From: Nematostella vectensis
Lineage: Eukaryota > Cnidaria > Anthozoa > Actiniaria > Edwardsiidae
Reading direction: 5' to 3'
DNA: 64,000 nt
NCBI RefSeq assembly: GCF_932526225.1
Contig: NC_064034.1
Span: 18,350,927-18,414,926 of the forward strand
Position numbers and translations under genes: made by a program
Part shown: one piece after another, positions 20,732 through 30,950 of the stretch
Layout of the letters: every line of letters starts with the position of its first letter
Numbering within the stretch: position 1 is the first letter of the stretch
Notes under the pieces: model-generated
What the model saw: the letters and a program-made list of their open reading frames with translations, nothing else
Databases searched by the model: none
Told to the model about the DNA's origin: nothing

Positions 20732-23700
20732 TTAGAACGTGGTGCGATCCCGTGTACTTTGTGCGACCCTTTTGCTGTCGTCTACAGCGTATCGCTTGAT
20801 TCGCGCTGTAATGAGCTCTTTACTGGGCATAGCCTGTAGTTCTGTGGGAGCCAAGGCACCGGGGGCGTTATCGGGGGGAATTACGCGGACTATCTGGTCG
20901 GCGTGCCGCACGCGGGAAATGCCGTTGTATACAGCATTCGTGATCCAGCCCTCTAAGCTGTGGTCTATGATAAACAGACGTCTTGGAGTCTGGATGATCT
21001 TGCCCTGCACCCGGTGGACGGTTCCCCAGCCCGCGTATTTCCACTCGAGAGGAATCCCGTTAATGACCGCGTCGAGAGGAACCTCGACTACCGTAACTTT
21101 GTACGCGTCGACCTTCTCACCCCTTTTGCCTGGCACGGGCACTGGCCGCCCTTGCTTGCGATAACGATGCGCGACGCTAGGATCGGGGTCAAAGCGGATG
21201 GTCGCTGGCAATCGGTGGTAGTTTTCCCTGTGGTGCTCTTTTAATCGCTGCTGAACAAGAGCCCCCATATTGTTGGTCGAGCACACCCACATATCGTTTG
21301 GGTGGGCCTGCTCGATCGCCGCGTCGAACGCTACCCCATCCCACTCCTCTCGAAACACCTCAAGCTGTTGGAAATCTGACCGACACCAAATCCGGTCCTT
21401 TATGTCGTGGAGCCTGGAGGAGGGCAGGCTGTCGCATGTACTGTACGGCTTTCCGCAGTCTTCACACAGGCAGCGGTAGTCAGACTCGAACCAGCGGATG
21501 TTCGCTTGTGCCCACTCCTCGAGCATATCGGGAGGCCCCTCTTTATCTCCCCAGGGCGGAACCTGCCCATAATCGCCACAACACACTACCTGACACGGCC
21601 GCGTGGCGAGATACTCTAGGATGGCGCGTAGCACTTTAGTCTGTACCTTACAGCACTCGTCAATGATGATTACTTCTGCAAGATGGTCGAGCTTGTGCCC
21701 CAGCTCGGAAGGTCTCCACTCCTCTATCGGCTTCTCCGCTGGTATGCAGAGGTAATGGTGGTAGGTTCGAGCCTTCACCGCGAGGCGCGGGTTATTGCGA
21801 TGGTCGTGGGCGAGGTCGTTCTCGGGGGTGAGCACCACAACGTTTAGGCCGCGGAACATGCTCACCGCCCACTCGGTCTTCCCCGATCCTCCTTGGCCCG
21901 CTAGATACATTTTTGCAGAGGTTGCGGCCACTAGATCGCACGGCAGACTCGGCGCAGTGCTTGGCTCTTTGGCCAAGCCCCCCGACTTCTTCGGATCCCA
22001 AGCCGCTTCGTGTCGCCACTCGTACCCAGGCTTCTTGTGGCGCCACTCTCCATACCTCGGATTTCGCTCCACGAGCTTTACACCACTGGGCACCGCCTTT
22101 GCGTATATGGCATCTGTGCACACCCGGAGGACGTCTTCGCGAGGAATCCGCCTCAGCATGCGTCGCAACGCTATGTTTGTGTACGCCAAGACTAAGGCCC
22201 TGATATGGTACCATTGTGAGCGTCGGACACCGTCTTTGTATTAGATCAGATGAGCCCCGTCGGCATGCTCGAAGTTAAGTAAGTGGTCGGTGCCCGCAAG
22301 GAGGTTTGTCAGATACGCGGCTTCTTCACGGTCGCGAACTACGATCGAGGACTCGTCGCCACGGCGAGCGCACTTGCCTACGAAACGGACAGCGAGTCTC
22401 GACCCTCAGGATGCTGCGGGTCTTCGCTACTCGCGCTAGAGTGGGGGAACCCGATGGAGTCCTTTTTTCCGATGCTATACAATACCTCCCTCGCCGTGGC
22501 CATGACGAGGTCACCCGAGTCTAACAGGTCCTTGAGCTCTGTCGTGGTGATCCAGCCCTCGTTTTGTTCCAAGTGCTGCCCTACCCTCCCGGAAGTGTAG
22601 TGGTGGCAGACCTCAGAGAACTCCCACTCGGTCAGCTGAATGACCCCGGTTAGTTGAAGAACCTCGCTCAATTGCCGTCCCACAACATCCGCGATACGAT
22701 ACACGTTCGTAGGAAGCCGTATTTCCGTACCACATCAATGGCGTCCGAGGCGCCGCCGAAGACACTGTCCTCGCATCCTAGGTACGCCGCACGCATGTCA
22801 ATGTGCGCATGAGGCTGCGCCCCTAAGTTTTCCTTGCTATTCCACACTTTGGACTCAACCTGCGCCGCTTGCTAGACGTCCCTGTATTTAAGAGGCGTTG
22901 GCCTGATGTTCTCTCTTTGGATCCACTTCTTGAAACGATACCCTATTGCGCCGCCCATCGAGTGCGTAGCTTCGGTGTACTCTTGGTAGGCTGGGTGATC
23001 ATCAGGGAGCCAATGAGGATCATGCCCCGTCTCGTCCGTAAACGCCCTGTCGATCGCGACGCTGTCTCTCTCCGATCGGTATAGCTTCCCCTCGTGCGTG
23101 ACTATAACGCCCCCGCATAGCCAGATCCTCGTGCTTCTTGGGATCGCCCTGTTTGTAAAGAGAATGAGCACCTCTTGCACTTTTGCCTCGCGCGTTTTCG
23201 TGGCGGCGCTGGTTAAAGCCTTCTCCTGACGTAGCGAACGAAGCTCATCCTCAGCCCCGAATTCTAGGCCGTGGACGCTCGTGATCGCAGGTGGTTCAGT
23301 CGGACGCTCCGCCTAGGCGTGGTTATTGTGGCAAGGGATAGTGACCCTCGCCTTAGTCTTGTACTTCCCCGAGTCCCACATAACGTTGCCCAGGGCGTCC
23401 ACGGCTACTAGCTTTATCTCGAGCTTCTTTTCCATCTCAAAGAGGTCTTCTTTGGTGCATCCAGTAGTAGCCAGCTTCTTGTCAAATCGCTCGAGGATCT
23501 TGCCTCGTGTCTTGGTTAGACCAAGGGAGCGTGAGGTACTGCGATTCCTCAAGAAGTCGGCAACATAGCTCACAACACAGTTAGCGAAGGCGTCACTCCC
23601 CTCTCGCTCAAACAATGGCCCAGGCTCCCCATTTTGCTCAGGTAAAGGGCGAGCTCGTATCTCACGTAAACGAGGTACTCCCGCCCTTTCTCCCAAATAC

Positions 23701-24349
23701 CCGCATCGATACCTTCCAGGGCGCCGACTGCGAGTTGGTCTCCTCTTTTGACTAATGACCAACCAATCTTGTGCTCCGAGCGCCCTTCCTCCTCTGTGAT
23801 TGGCGCCAATGGCTCTGCGGGGGCCTTACCAACGACCGTAAAGAGTCTGTAACGCCGGTCAGGGTCTACCATCTCAAGCACCGGTGGCAACACTGCGTTT
23901 GCCCGCAGAGACTCTCGCTCGTGCGAGACCCACCACACTGAGCCATCGTCATTGATATCAGGCCCCCGCATAACCGGCTTTGGGGCAATGACCCCTGCTC
24001 CACCAAGGTCTCGTATCTCCTGGTAAACACCGGCGCTTATGTCTTGGCCCCGAAGAGTGGCACCCACGCTTGGGAACCGAAGATGGGCGCCGCCGACGAA
24101 GAGAGAATAGTACTTCTCGGGGTCTAATCCCTCTGGGCCCTTTTGCTTTAGAAGCGGGTCGAACTCGCGCCACGGCTCCTGCTTCGCGGCCTCTTCGTCA
24201 GCCTCTCGCCGACGCGCTTCTGCCGGAACGAGCGGCTTAAGCAGCTTGTGCTTGACATCCTCGGAGATTTCCTCGTCCAGGATGTTCTGGACCAGCCCTG
24301 CTAGTACGGCAGGCATTCTATTGAGAACCTCCTCTATGTAAGCGTCCAT
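20732..24349 (-). pseudogene. Element gene: probable family-B DNA polymerase fused to superfamily 1 helicase, broken
   Basis: It is about 1200 codons from ATG 24349 to the stop at 20732, read in pieces. The N-terminal part (24349 to about 23650) changes frame near 23645 into DAFANCVVSYVADFL ... IPCHNNHA. A stop at 23313 is followed by the same frame (ELRSLRQEKALTSAATKTRE, GGVIVTHEGKLYRSERD), then a stop at 22872, HIDMRAAYLGCED, a frame change near 22700, MYRIADVVGRQLSEVLQL and VMATAREVLYSIGKKD, another frame change near 22400, and a stop at 22241. The remainder is open: LRVCTDAIYAKAVP (possible polymerase motif C), then helicase motifs GQGGSGKT (Walker A), VIIIDECC (Walker B), GDYGQVPPWGD, TVHRVQGK and SRVRHADQIV. 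The helicase is certain at motif level. The polymerase reading rests on the spacing of the IDMRAAY and TDAIY elements and on element context. Together they would form a self-contained replication protein. Confidence 0.65.
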
Positions 24350-24564
24350 GTTTGGGTATGCCTTGTGCCACCCAGTCTCTAATTGCCCGTATCGCGGGCT
24401 ACGGTATCAGACAGAAAGAGTGTTTGGGTATGCCTTGTGCCACCCAGTCTCTAATTGCCCGTATCGCGGGCTGCGATGTCAGACAGGACGAGTGTTTGGG
24501 TATGCCTTGTGCCACCCAGTCTCTAATTGCCCGTATCGCGGGCTACGATATCAGACAGGACGAG
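24349..24564. repeat. Three tandem 72-bp units
   Basis: Units start at 24349, 24421 and 24493 (TGTTTGGGTATGCCTTGTGC...) and differ at a few positions near their ends. On the minus strand each unit contains the 3' end of the zinc-ribbon gene (sense SDIVARDTGN and stop) plus the spacer that precedes the polymerase start codon at 24349. The array therefore multiplies a gene-end/promoter module by exact 24-codon steps. The inner palindrome GCCCGTATCGCGGGC is in every unit. Confidence 0.95.
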
Positions 24565-24864
24565 TGCGAACCGTTCCCGAGCGCGCCTCTCGGTGCCGCG
24601 CATCCTCTGCCCTACACGATTCGCTCCGCAGGGGCGGCACAACCGCGTCTCCGACTGCGTCCCTATGCCGCAGATCCTGCACGGCACGGGGAGGGGGCTG
24701 CCCTTACGGAGCCTTTGGTGCACCTTGCAGTAGGTGTCCATGCACCTCTGGCCACACGTGTTTGCATGGCCGACCTGCCACCCGCAGTAATCTTTCCCGC
24801 GCTTCATCCTTCGAATGCTCGGTATACTACAGGACAGACGAGGGTCTAATTGCAAGGTTCCCAC
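24523..24864 (-). CDS. Element gene: Cys-rich zinc-ribbon protein, intact
   Basis: The open frame runs from ATG 24864 (inside the inverted repeat) or, more probably, ATG 24807 (MKRGKDYCGW). It has two cysteine clusters: C-x9-C-x3-C-x4-C (YCGWQVGHANTCGQRC, TYC) and the zinc-ribbon pattern CxxC-x10-CxxC (CRICGIGTQSETRLCRPC). A basic tail follows (RMRGTERRARERFALVL). It is probably a small nucleic-acid-binding or transcription-related protein. It is the first minus-strand gene inside the right inverted repeat and precedes the polymerase/helicase gene. Its 3' end is the source of the 72-bp tandem units. Confidence 0.65.
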   Translation of the reverse strand: MGTLQLDPRLSCSIPSIRRMKRGKDYCGWQVGHANTCGQRCMDTYCKVHQRLRKGSPLPVPCRICGIGTQSETRLCRPCGANRVGQRMRGTERRARERFALVLSDIVARDTGN

Positions 24865-25277
24865 ATGTTACCACACAAGGGGGGCCAGCCACCCTGTTAT
24901 CGCGCTAGGTGCTAGCGCCACCGAAAACTCGCGCGCGCCGCCATCCCCTTAAAACGAGGCGCTTTAAGCAAACGCTTTAAGCGACCCCTATAACACACCC
25001 CTCTCCCACGGGGCCCCCAGACGGTATACCCCAGGCGTTGGGCATTCCCTAGGGCATACAAAAAACAACGGAGAACGGGCTGGGGGGGGGGGGGGGGGGA
25101 CGGGTTACCCCCATTTCTATGAACCCCCCCCAGTCCCCCAGCGCTTCGCGCGGCATACGAAGAACTACGGGAAACGGGCTGGGGGCGCGGAGCGCCTCCC
25201 AGCCTTGAAACGGGGCTGGGGGCTCGGCGGGGCGTGCCTCCCAGCCAGTTCTATGAAACTACCCAGTCCTCCCCCAC
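24814..25277 (-). repeat. Right terminal inverted repeat
   Basis: It is the reverse complement of 12057-12492. The inner edge is AATGCTCGGTATACTACAGG at 24814 and the outer edge is CCCAGTCCTCCCCCAC at about 25262-25277. It is slightly longer than the left copy because of a G-run (about 25082-25099) and small indels. Each copy of the repeat also contains an internal duplication of a segment resembling the tip (TTTCATAGAAATGGGGGTAA). Confidence 0.95.
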
Positions 25278-26403
25278 TGTTCATAAGAAGGGATATAAGG
25301 ATATTGGCAGTTTGTAATTTTATAAGAAAAGGTTGTGCAAGGTGATGGTAAAGGAACACCAACTTGCCAATGCCTTACTTAGAGCCCTTGCCTGCCACAC
25401 CTTTCTTTAAGTGATGGAAGTGGATGCTTTTTCGCACTTGTTATTTTGCTAGGACGACAAAATCGCGGCTGACAGATTCGTGAGTCAGCGGCTAGACGTA
25501 GGCTATTTTAACACTAACCACAGGGCCTTCATTATCTGGAGAACAGTCTAAAAATAAATCGTAACAAATTCTAATTCAATGTAGTGTTGTTTTTGCAACT
25601 GGCCCTAACCCCTAATATAAAATTCAAAATTTCAATGATCACACCGACTTTGCCAAAATCCCAAAAATTAAGATTTATTTTCTTATTGATATTTCTAGGG
25701 GGCAACTGTTTGGATAAAAATCAATCCTCCCCAAATAAGCATTTTTTTTAATTATAATTTTTGGTTTTACATTGGTTGTTTTTGTGTAATCAAGAGTATT
25801 CTCACTATTAAATTCAACAGCTTACTAATATAAAAAGTTTGTAAGCAAGAACAATCTACATCAAAGAAAATTTCTTTGCTGCAAAAATAGCATATGCCAG
25901 GCAAAGTTTACTAGGAAATTTATTAGTATGCAATTCACTCCTAGTGAAAGGTAGGGGTGGCATTGTTTGTTTCAGGACATCCTTTTCTATTAGGTAATTC
26001 TTCATATCTTGCAGTGGTTCTAAATTTTCTATCACTTGAGCAGACTTCCTAGTCAAGGACCCCCTGAAGCTATACCCCTGCTACTAGGTGGCTAAAGTTC
26101 TGGCAATGCTTACAAGTGACAACAAAGTATAAAGACATTATATCTATTCACGAGATGTATTCCAGTATCCAAAAAATATGTTGTGTGTATGATGTGAGAT
26201 TTAGTATTCTAGTATTGCAATTTTAAATAGAACCTGATGTAGAACTCAACAAAGCAATGATGAAAGCTATGGAGAAACTCCAGATATCTCTACTGTGATT
26301 TTTACACTATCTTCTCTTACATTGGAACAACTCGATCTACTGCAGTATTGTATAAAAAATGTGAAAATGTTTAAACTGTTCTCTTCTAGTTTGGATAGGA
26401 GAG
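25278..26403. other. Sequence between the element and the CAPZA stop codon
   Basis: AT-rich, with no open frame that resembles a protein. The right part probably includes the 3' UTR of the minus-strand capping-protein gene. No repeat family was recognised except short A/T runs. Confidence 0.5.
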
Positions 26404-29400
26404 TTAAGAACTCTTCAGCTCCTGCCCAATCTTGTAATTTAGGATCTTGTTCCAGTCTATCTTAGTGCGAGTGATGGGCAGTTGTCTTCTCAGTGCCTTG
26501 AATGTGGTGTCGGACATCTGTGTGTAGTTCTCAGATATTGCTTTCTGTAGTAGAAATAATCTTAATCTCAGTGTTTGCTACATCCTTGACTATATTTAAG
26601 TATATACTCCTTCTCTTGGATTGTTTTTGTATAAAATGCAACATCATATTGACTTTATTGACAATCTTCCAAATATCACAGTAAATCAATTAAAAATGGT
26701 AGTATAAAAAATTCCTTAAAGGTTCATATTATGGTGAAGGTTTGGGAGGTTCCTTCAATGCCATCTCAGTAAAAAAATTGGTTGGGATTGCTCTTGGACA
26801 TGGTACTGTACCTGATATTCATTCTCTGATTCTTCTATGTTTTGTACAAAGTTCTTAGCTGTAGCTGCCTCACTCTGTATGAACAAAAACAACAAGATGA
26901 ATCTAACTCATGGAAAAGATAATGATCCTGATAAAATCATACTTACAGCTACTTTTAGCTCATGCTGGATCTCTTTTGATGAAACCAACTGAACATTTCC
27001 ATCTTCGTAGTAATGGACCTTGAAAACACAATAAGTTATGTAATGCAATTAGTTCATGAGATCTATCATCAAATACAAACAAAATTAATTAAAATTTGTG
27101 CACTACAAATTTTAGCTTAATGACTGAGCACCTGTGCTCCCTTTTCTATGTTTTTTTTTTTGCCGATTCCTGGTCACAATTTGGCTCACTTTTTACACAG
27201 AGTTTTTAAAGGGGGCCTTTTGGAATAATTTGGAATTATCATTTTAAAGGGATTTCTGGTGTAATGCAAAGGTTTTCAGGCCTCTAATAAAAAAAAATGA
27301 ATAATTGTATAGTATTTGGAGTCACACTCTAGCTCTTGGATTTCTAATCAACTGCTATTACATTGTTGTACTTATAGATAAAAACAATAAGAGTGGGGCT
27401 CCCATTATATATAATAATTATATATATAATAATTATTTTTCAGGATTTTAACTGATATACATGCATGCCTTAAAAATGAAAAAAAAAAATGCATTATAAA
27501 GTGTAATCATGCTTTTTAATTGGAATATTCAATAGTTATGAAATAAAGATGCAATGCTAAAGTAAGGTTTGGTCTCTGTAAGGGCAATTTTGTCCCAAGA
27601 GCATGTTGTCTTATTCCTCACAAATTACCTGCAATTTGAGAACCCCATTCATATCTACTGTTTCTCCAGACTTTTTGAATGATGCACTCCACTCTGACCT
27701 CCATCTGCCATTCCTGATGACAAACCATACTGTAAGCCCTGCTACCATTTGCATTCCATATAGGGGGAAAGGCTTAACCTTTAGCTGGGTCATGTGTTAA
27801 CTACAAATTAATATTTTAAGTCTTTTTTATTCAAAATATTTTCTTCGTAGAATCTCTTACCAGAAATTTTGGGGCTCAAACTTGTGGTCTTCTAAGCAAG
27901 CTACAATAGTAATAAGGCCGTCTGTACTGCTACCGTATACCTAAAGCAAAAAAGTTAACAAAACATAAATGAAGATATCACAACAAAAACTTGGACAACC
28001 TATGGCAGAGCATATCTATAATGTGGTTAAGTATAATATGATAAGTAAGGCCACAATTGAAAGGGATCAGATAATGGTATGATAACAGTAATACTGTAGG
28101 TTCCATCAAAGGGGATATAGAAAAAGCCAGATGTCAGTCGAAATACAGGTGTGTAGGACTGTTAGCGACACTATCTATGACTGTAGGATGTTCGCTAGTC
28201 ATGATTACTTACAGTGCACACCCCATGAGGGTAGTGATCTTTTACATAAGCCCTGAATGCCTGGTCAACGGCAGCCCGCCATGGTTCTGCGGTGCTATCT
28301 GTCTCTTGTGCAGTTAAATTGCTGGCTTCCTGAATCATAATTTCAAAACTTTCATTATCAAAGCTGTCATCAAAGTGTTACGTGGACTAACATGGACATA
28401 AGACAGGACTGGAAACAGGGATTCCAGCACATTCATCAACAATAATTGACTTTATACTGTACCAAACTCAAAAGGAAATTTAGGTACTAGACAGATTCAA
28501 TGTTCTCACCTTGCGTAGATGATCATAACTGAATTTCTGTTTGCTCTTGGGGTCAATAAAGCTACCATCTGAGAGCTCACCATGTCTTGTAATGAGAACC
28601 TACCAGAAATATAATTATGTATAATCTATAAGTCAAGCCATCTCTTTGCCTTGATAAAAGCCTTCGAAGCATGCACACAAGTTTAAGAAAGGGGGAATTT
28701 ACTGAATGTAAAGACAAATTAAATTCTTCCCATCAACAGAAACAACAACAAAAGCAACAAAACAATAATCAAAACAACACATTTTAGTACCTGTTCATCG
28801 CCTGAGAGCTTAGCTGGTGTGAACTGCTCCTTGTTGTAGTCAGAAAATGAGCTATGCAGAAAAAATGCAACATAGTTTACAATATGGTAAAACAGAAAAA
28901 TTCAGAGCCTGGAACAAACTATATTGACACAAACTATTGCTGTCTTCTCTGAGTTTCGAAATTTGAGCTTTGCAGTTGACAATGTCATGACAAGGTTGTC
29001 TTTCCTAGCAATTATGAATTACATTTTTCATAGTAGCTATCTACTACAGGTTATAGTTTATACTTTATGCTCAGGTTAGGAATGAGTTTTAAAAAGAGGT
29101 GAATTGTCTAAAAATATTGATGACTTAAGTAATACAATGACACAAGGAGGAAATGTGTACGTGTTTTAAAGCACAAGGCAACATAGTCATTTCTTACGAA
29201 AGTTACAGACTAAAACAAAAATGCCATCGGGAAGAAATTATTTACTAGGTGATTTAAAACTTCGGACAAAATGCAATCATTAATGCACTAAGTAATGTAG
29301 TGGAATTCAACAGGTTGGAAAGAAATTTGACGACAACACAAATTCCTACTAACCTTGCAGCTCTCTCCTTGAGCAGAGTGTCGTTGTCGAGGAGAATTCG

Positions 29401-29677
29401 GACATCTAAGAGGAAGGAGTAACAGTATCTTAAATTACTAAAATTTAATCTGGCAGGGTCATTAAAGCATTCAGAAAATAAACTCACCGTTGAACACTTC
29501 GTTGAACTCGCCCGGCGGGGCGTGTTTGATGAAATCAGAAGCTATACGAATCTAAGTTGAAGAAAACATTTTGCATCTGAATAAAGTGATATTGTACAAT
29601 GAACCTCACTATTATGTGGCGGGATATCTTTATTTTACCTTCTCGTCGTCAGAAATCGGCTCGTCGTAATCAGCCAT
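26404..29677 (-). CDS. CAPZA: F-actin-capping protein subunit alpha
   Basis: Eleven coding exons on the minus strand: 29639-29677, 29488-29551, 29354-29405, 28791-28851, 28510-28599, 28213-28329, 27861-27940, 27629-27713, 26947-27018, 26812-26874 and 26404-26544 (stop at 26404). They sum to 287 residues, almost exactly the family length (286 in human CAPZA1). Key segments are [40 protein letters not shown], the signature [11 protein letters not shown] (across the 27861/27713 junction), [16 protein letters not shown] and, in the C-terminal tentacle, [18 protein letters not shown]. With the beta subunit it caps barbed ends of actin filaments. All introns are GT-AG. It is the host gene nearest the large element, tail toward it. 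Confidence 0.97.
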
Positions 29678-30950
29678 GGTAAATTGTCCACAGATTTGCA
29701 GCCTACCACCAGGAAACACGAACGATTCAAGATGGCTGCTGGCCCACACAGGGAGCGCGCGGCCTTCTGGGTATCAGGCCTGCCCTCGTCGATGACCATA
29801 TTTGGGTATGTAGATCATCGAATATCACTTGGCTATTAAAATCTAGGGATTCGCATTTGATTGTTTACGGTTTTGTATAGAAATTCATTTAGTATCACAA
29901 AAAAAAAATTTCTTGAAGTTAATTATAACATACTGTTCCCGAAAAAGGCAAAAATCACTTTCCAGTTTACAAGAACACTTTTGTTTTCAAGAAAAAGAAC
30001 TTCGACGCACTTTGAATAACGCGATAAGATTGTGATTTTCACTCACTTTCGTTCATCTAATTTAATCAGGTTTAGGACCCGCGCCTGCTCTGCCCCTAGG
30101 AAAATTCAGATCTTTTCTGAAAGTCTAAATGTTGTATGTTCGTGAAAATAAGCCCTTTTATTCAAATTCTCCCCATCCAGACGCGTACAGGATTTGGTGA
30201 ATGAAGCGAGTGCACAGTATCACAAGGAAAAACGCTAGTATGTGACAATCTGTCAATCAGACATGAACTCTTTTGGGCGTTCAAGGGAAAGGGGGGGTGG
30301 AGATGGGAGCCCACCATGCGCGCCCCCCCTAGGTTCGCGCCTGCTATCCTAAGTAAATCGACCCCGTGAAGGCTCCTACGGTCCTTCCCCCCTCTTCTGG
30401 CAAGGGTGCAAGCCCTCGTCCATTTGCGTACGGCACCTATGCGATACCGCGACAAGTCGGGTAATCTAACAGCTTTAAAGAAATCATATGGACAGAAAGT
30501 GCACCAGTGGCTGGCAATCAAGATTTTTTTAATCAACCACAAGGTCACTTTTGACTGCATGGTTAAGTTACCTGCATAATAGAACCTGGTAAATAAGCGA
30601 TTTGCAACAATTTAATTACACTGCTAGTGAGTACTACCGGGGAGTGTACTTATATACCCTAAAAGCCTTCATATACATTCAGAATGGCGAACGTGGAGTA
30701 ATGCAACGGACAGACGAAGGGAGTTACAGAGAATGTACAAGAAAATTCTGACAGCATCCGGCCTCTAATCTTCCTCTACCGTAATCAAAATAACATAATC
30801 AACAACAAACCCCTTTTTAAATACATTGTTGATTTTTAAAAGAAGCGTCTTCTATTTCACTGCACCCTTTGACGAACTACGTACAACACACAAGTATTAG
30901 TTATTGAACTATCCATGCATTGTACTCAAAATCCCTTTGACAAAGCCGTA
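29678..30950. other. Intergenic region between CAPZA and the first GST
   Basis: It contains the CAPZA 5' flank and the GST 3' flank. A GC-richer patch at about 30160-30440 (GGTTCGCGCCTGC and neighbouring motifs) resembles dispersed repeat sequence seen elsewhere in this kind of genome. It shows a 132-codon minus-strand open frame that I do not accept as a gene. Confidence 0.45.

Larger units (their letters stand above)
12057..25277. mobile_element. Polinton/Maverick-like integrated virus-like element, about 13.2 kb, decayed
   Basis: It is bounded by long terminal inverted repeats (12057-12492 and 24814-25277). It carries an rve-type integrase, an A32/FtsK-type packaging ATPase, a gene with SF1 helicase motifs and a probable family-B polymerase region, a zinc-ribbon protein, and at least six conserved uncharacterised genes. 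Integrase, packaging ATPase and DNA polymerase between long inverted repeats are the defining set for Polintons/Mavericks and the related adintoviruses. The element is GC-rich against an AT-rich host background. Its gene plan is minus (12580-13797), plus (13828-15207), minus (15192-16281), plus (16320-20448), minus (20732-24864). Almost every gene carries frameshifts or stops, so it is not functional here. No clear target-site duplication was seen. A polymerase-helicase fusion is not part of the canonical Polinton gene set. Confidence 0.88.

Noticed and set aside
12030..25290. Target-site duplication of the large element
   Set aside because: I compared the bases outside both inverted repeats (GCATGCTACT on the left, TGTTCATAAG on the right) and found no convincing 5-6 bp direct repeat; it may have decayed.
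30162..30560. 132-codon minus-strand open frame between CAPZA and GST
   Set aside because: Composition is that of dispersed repeat sequence (GANLGGARMVG-type text), and there are no splice sites or domains.
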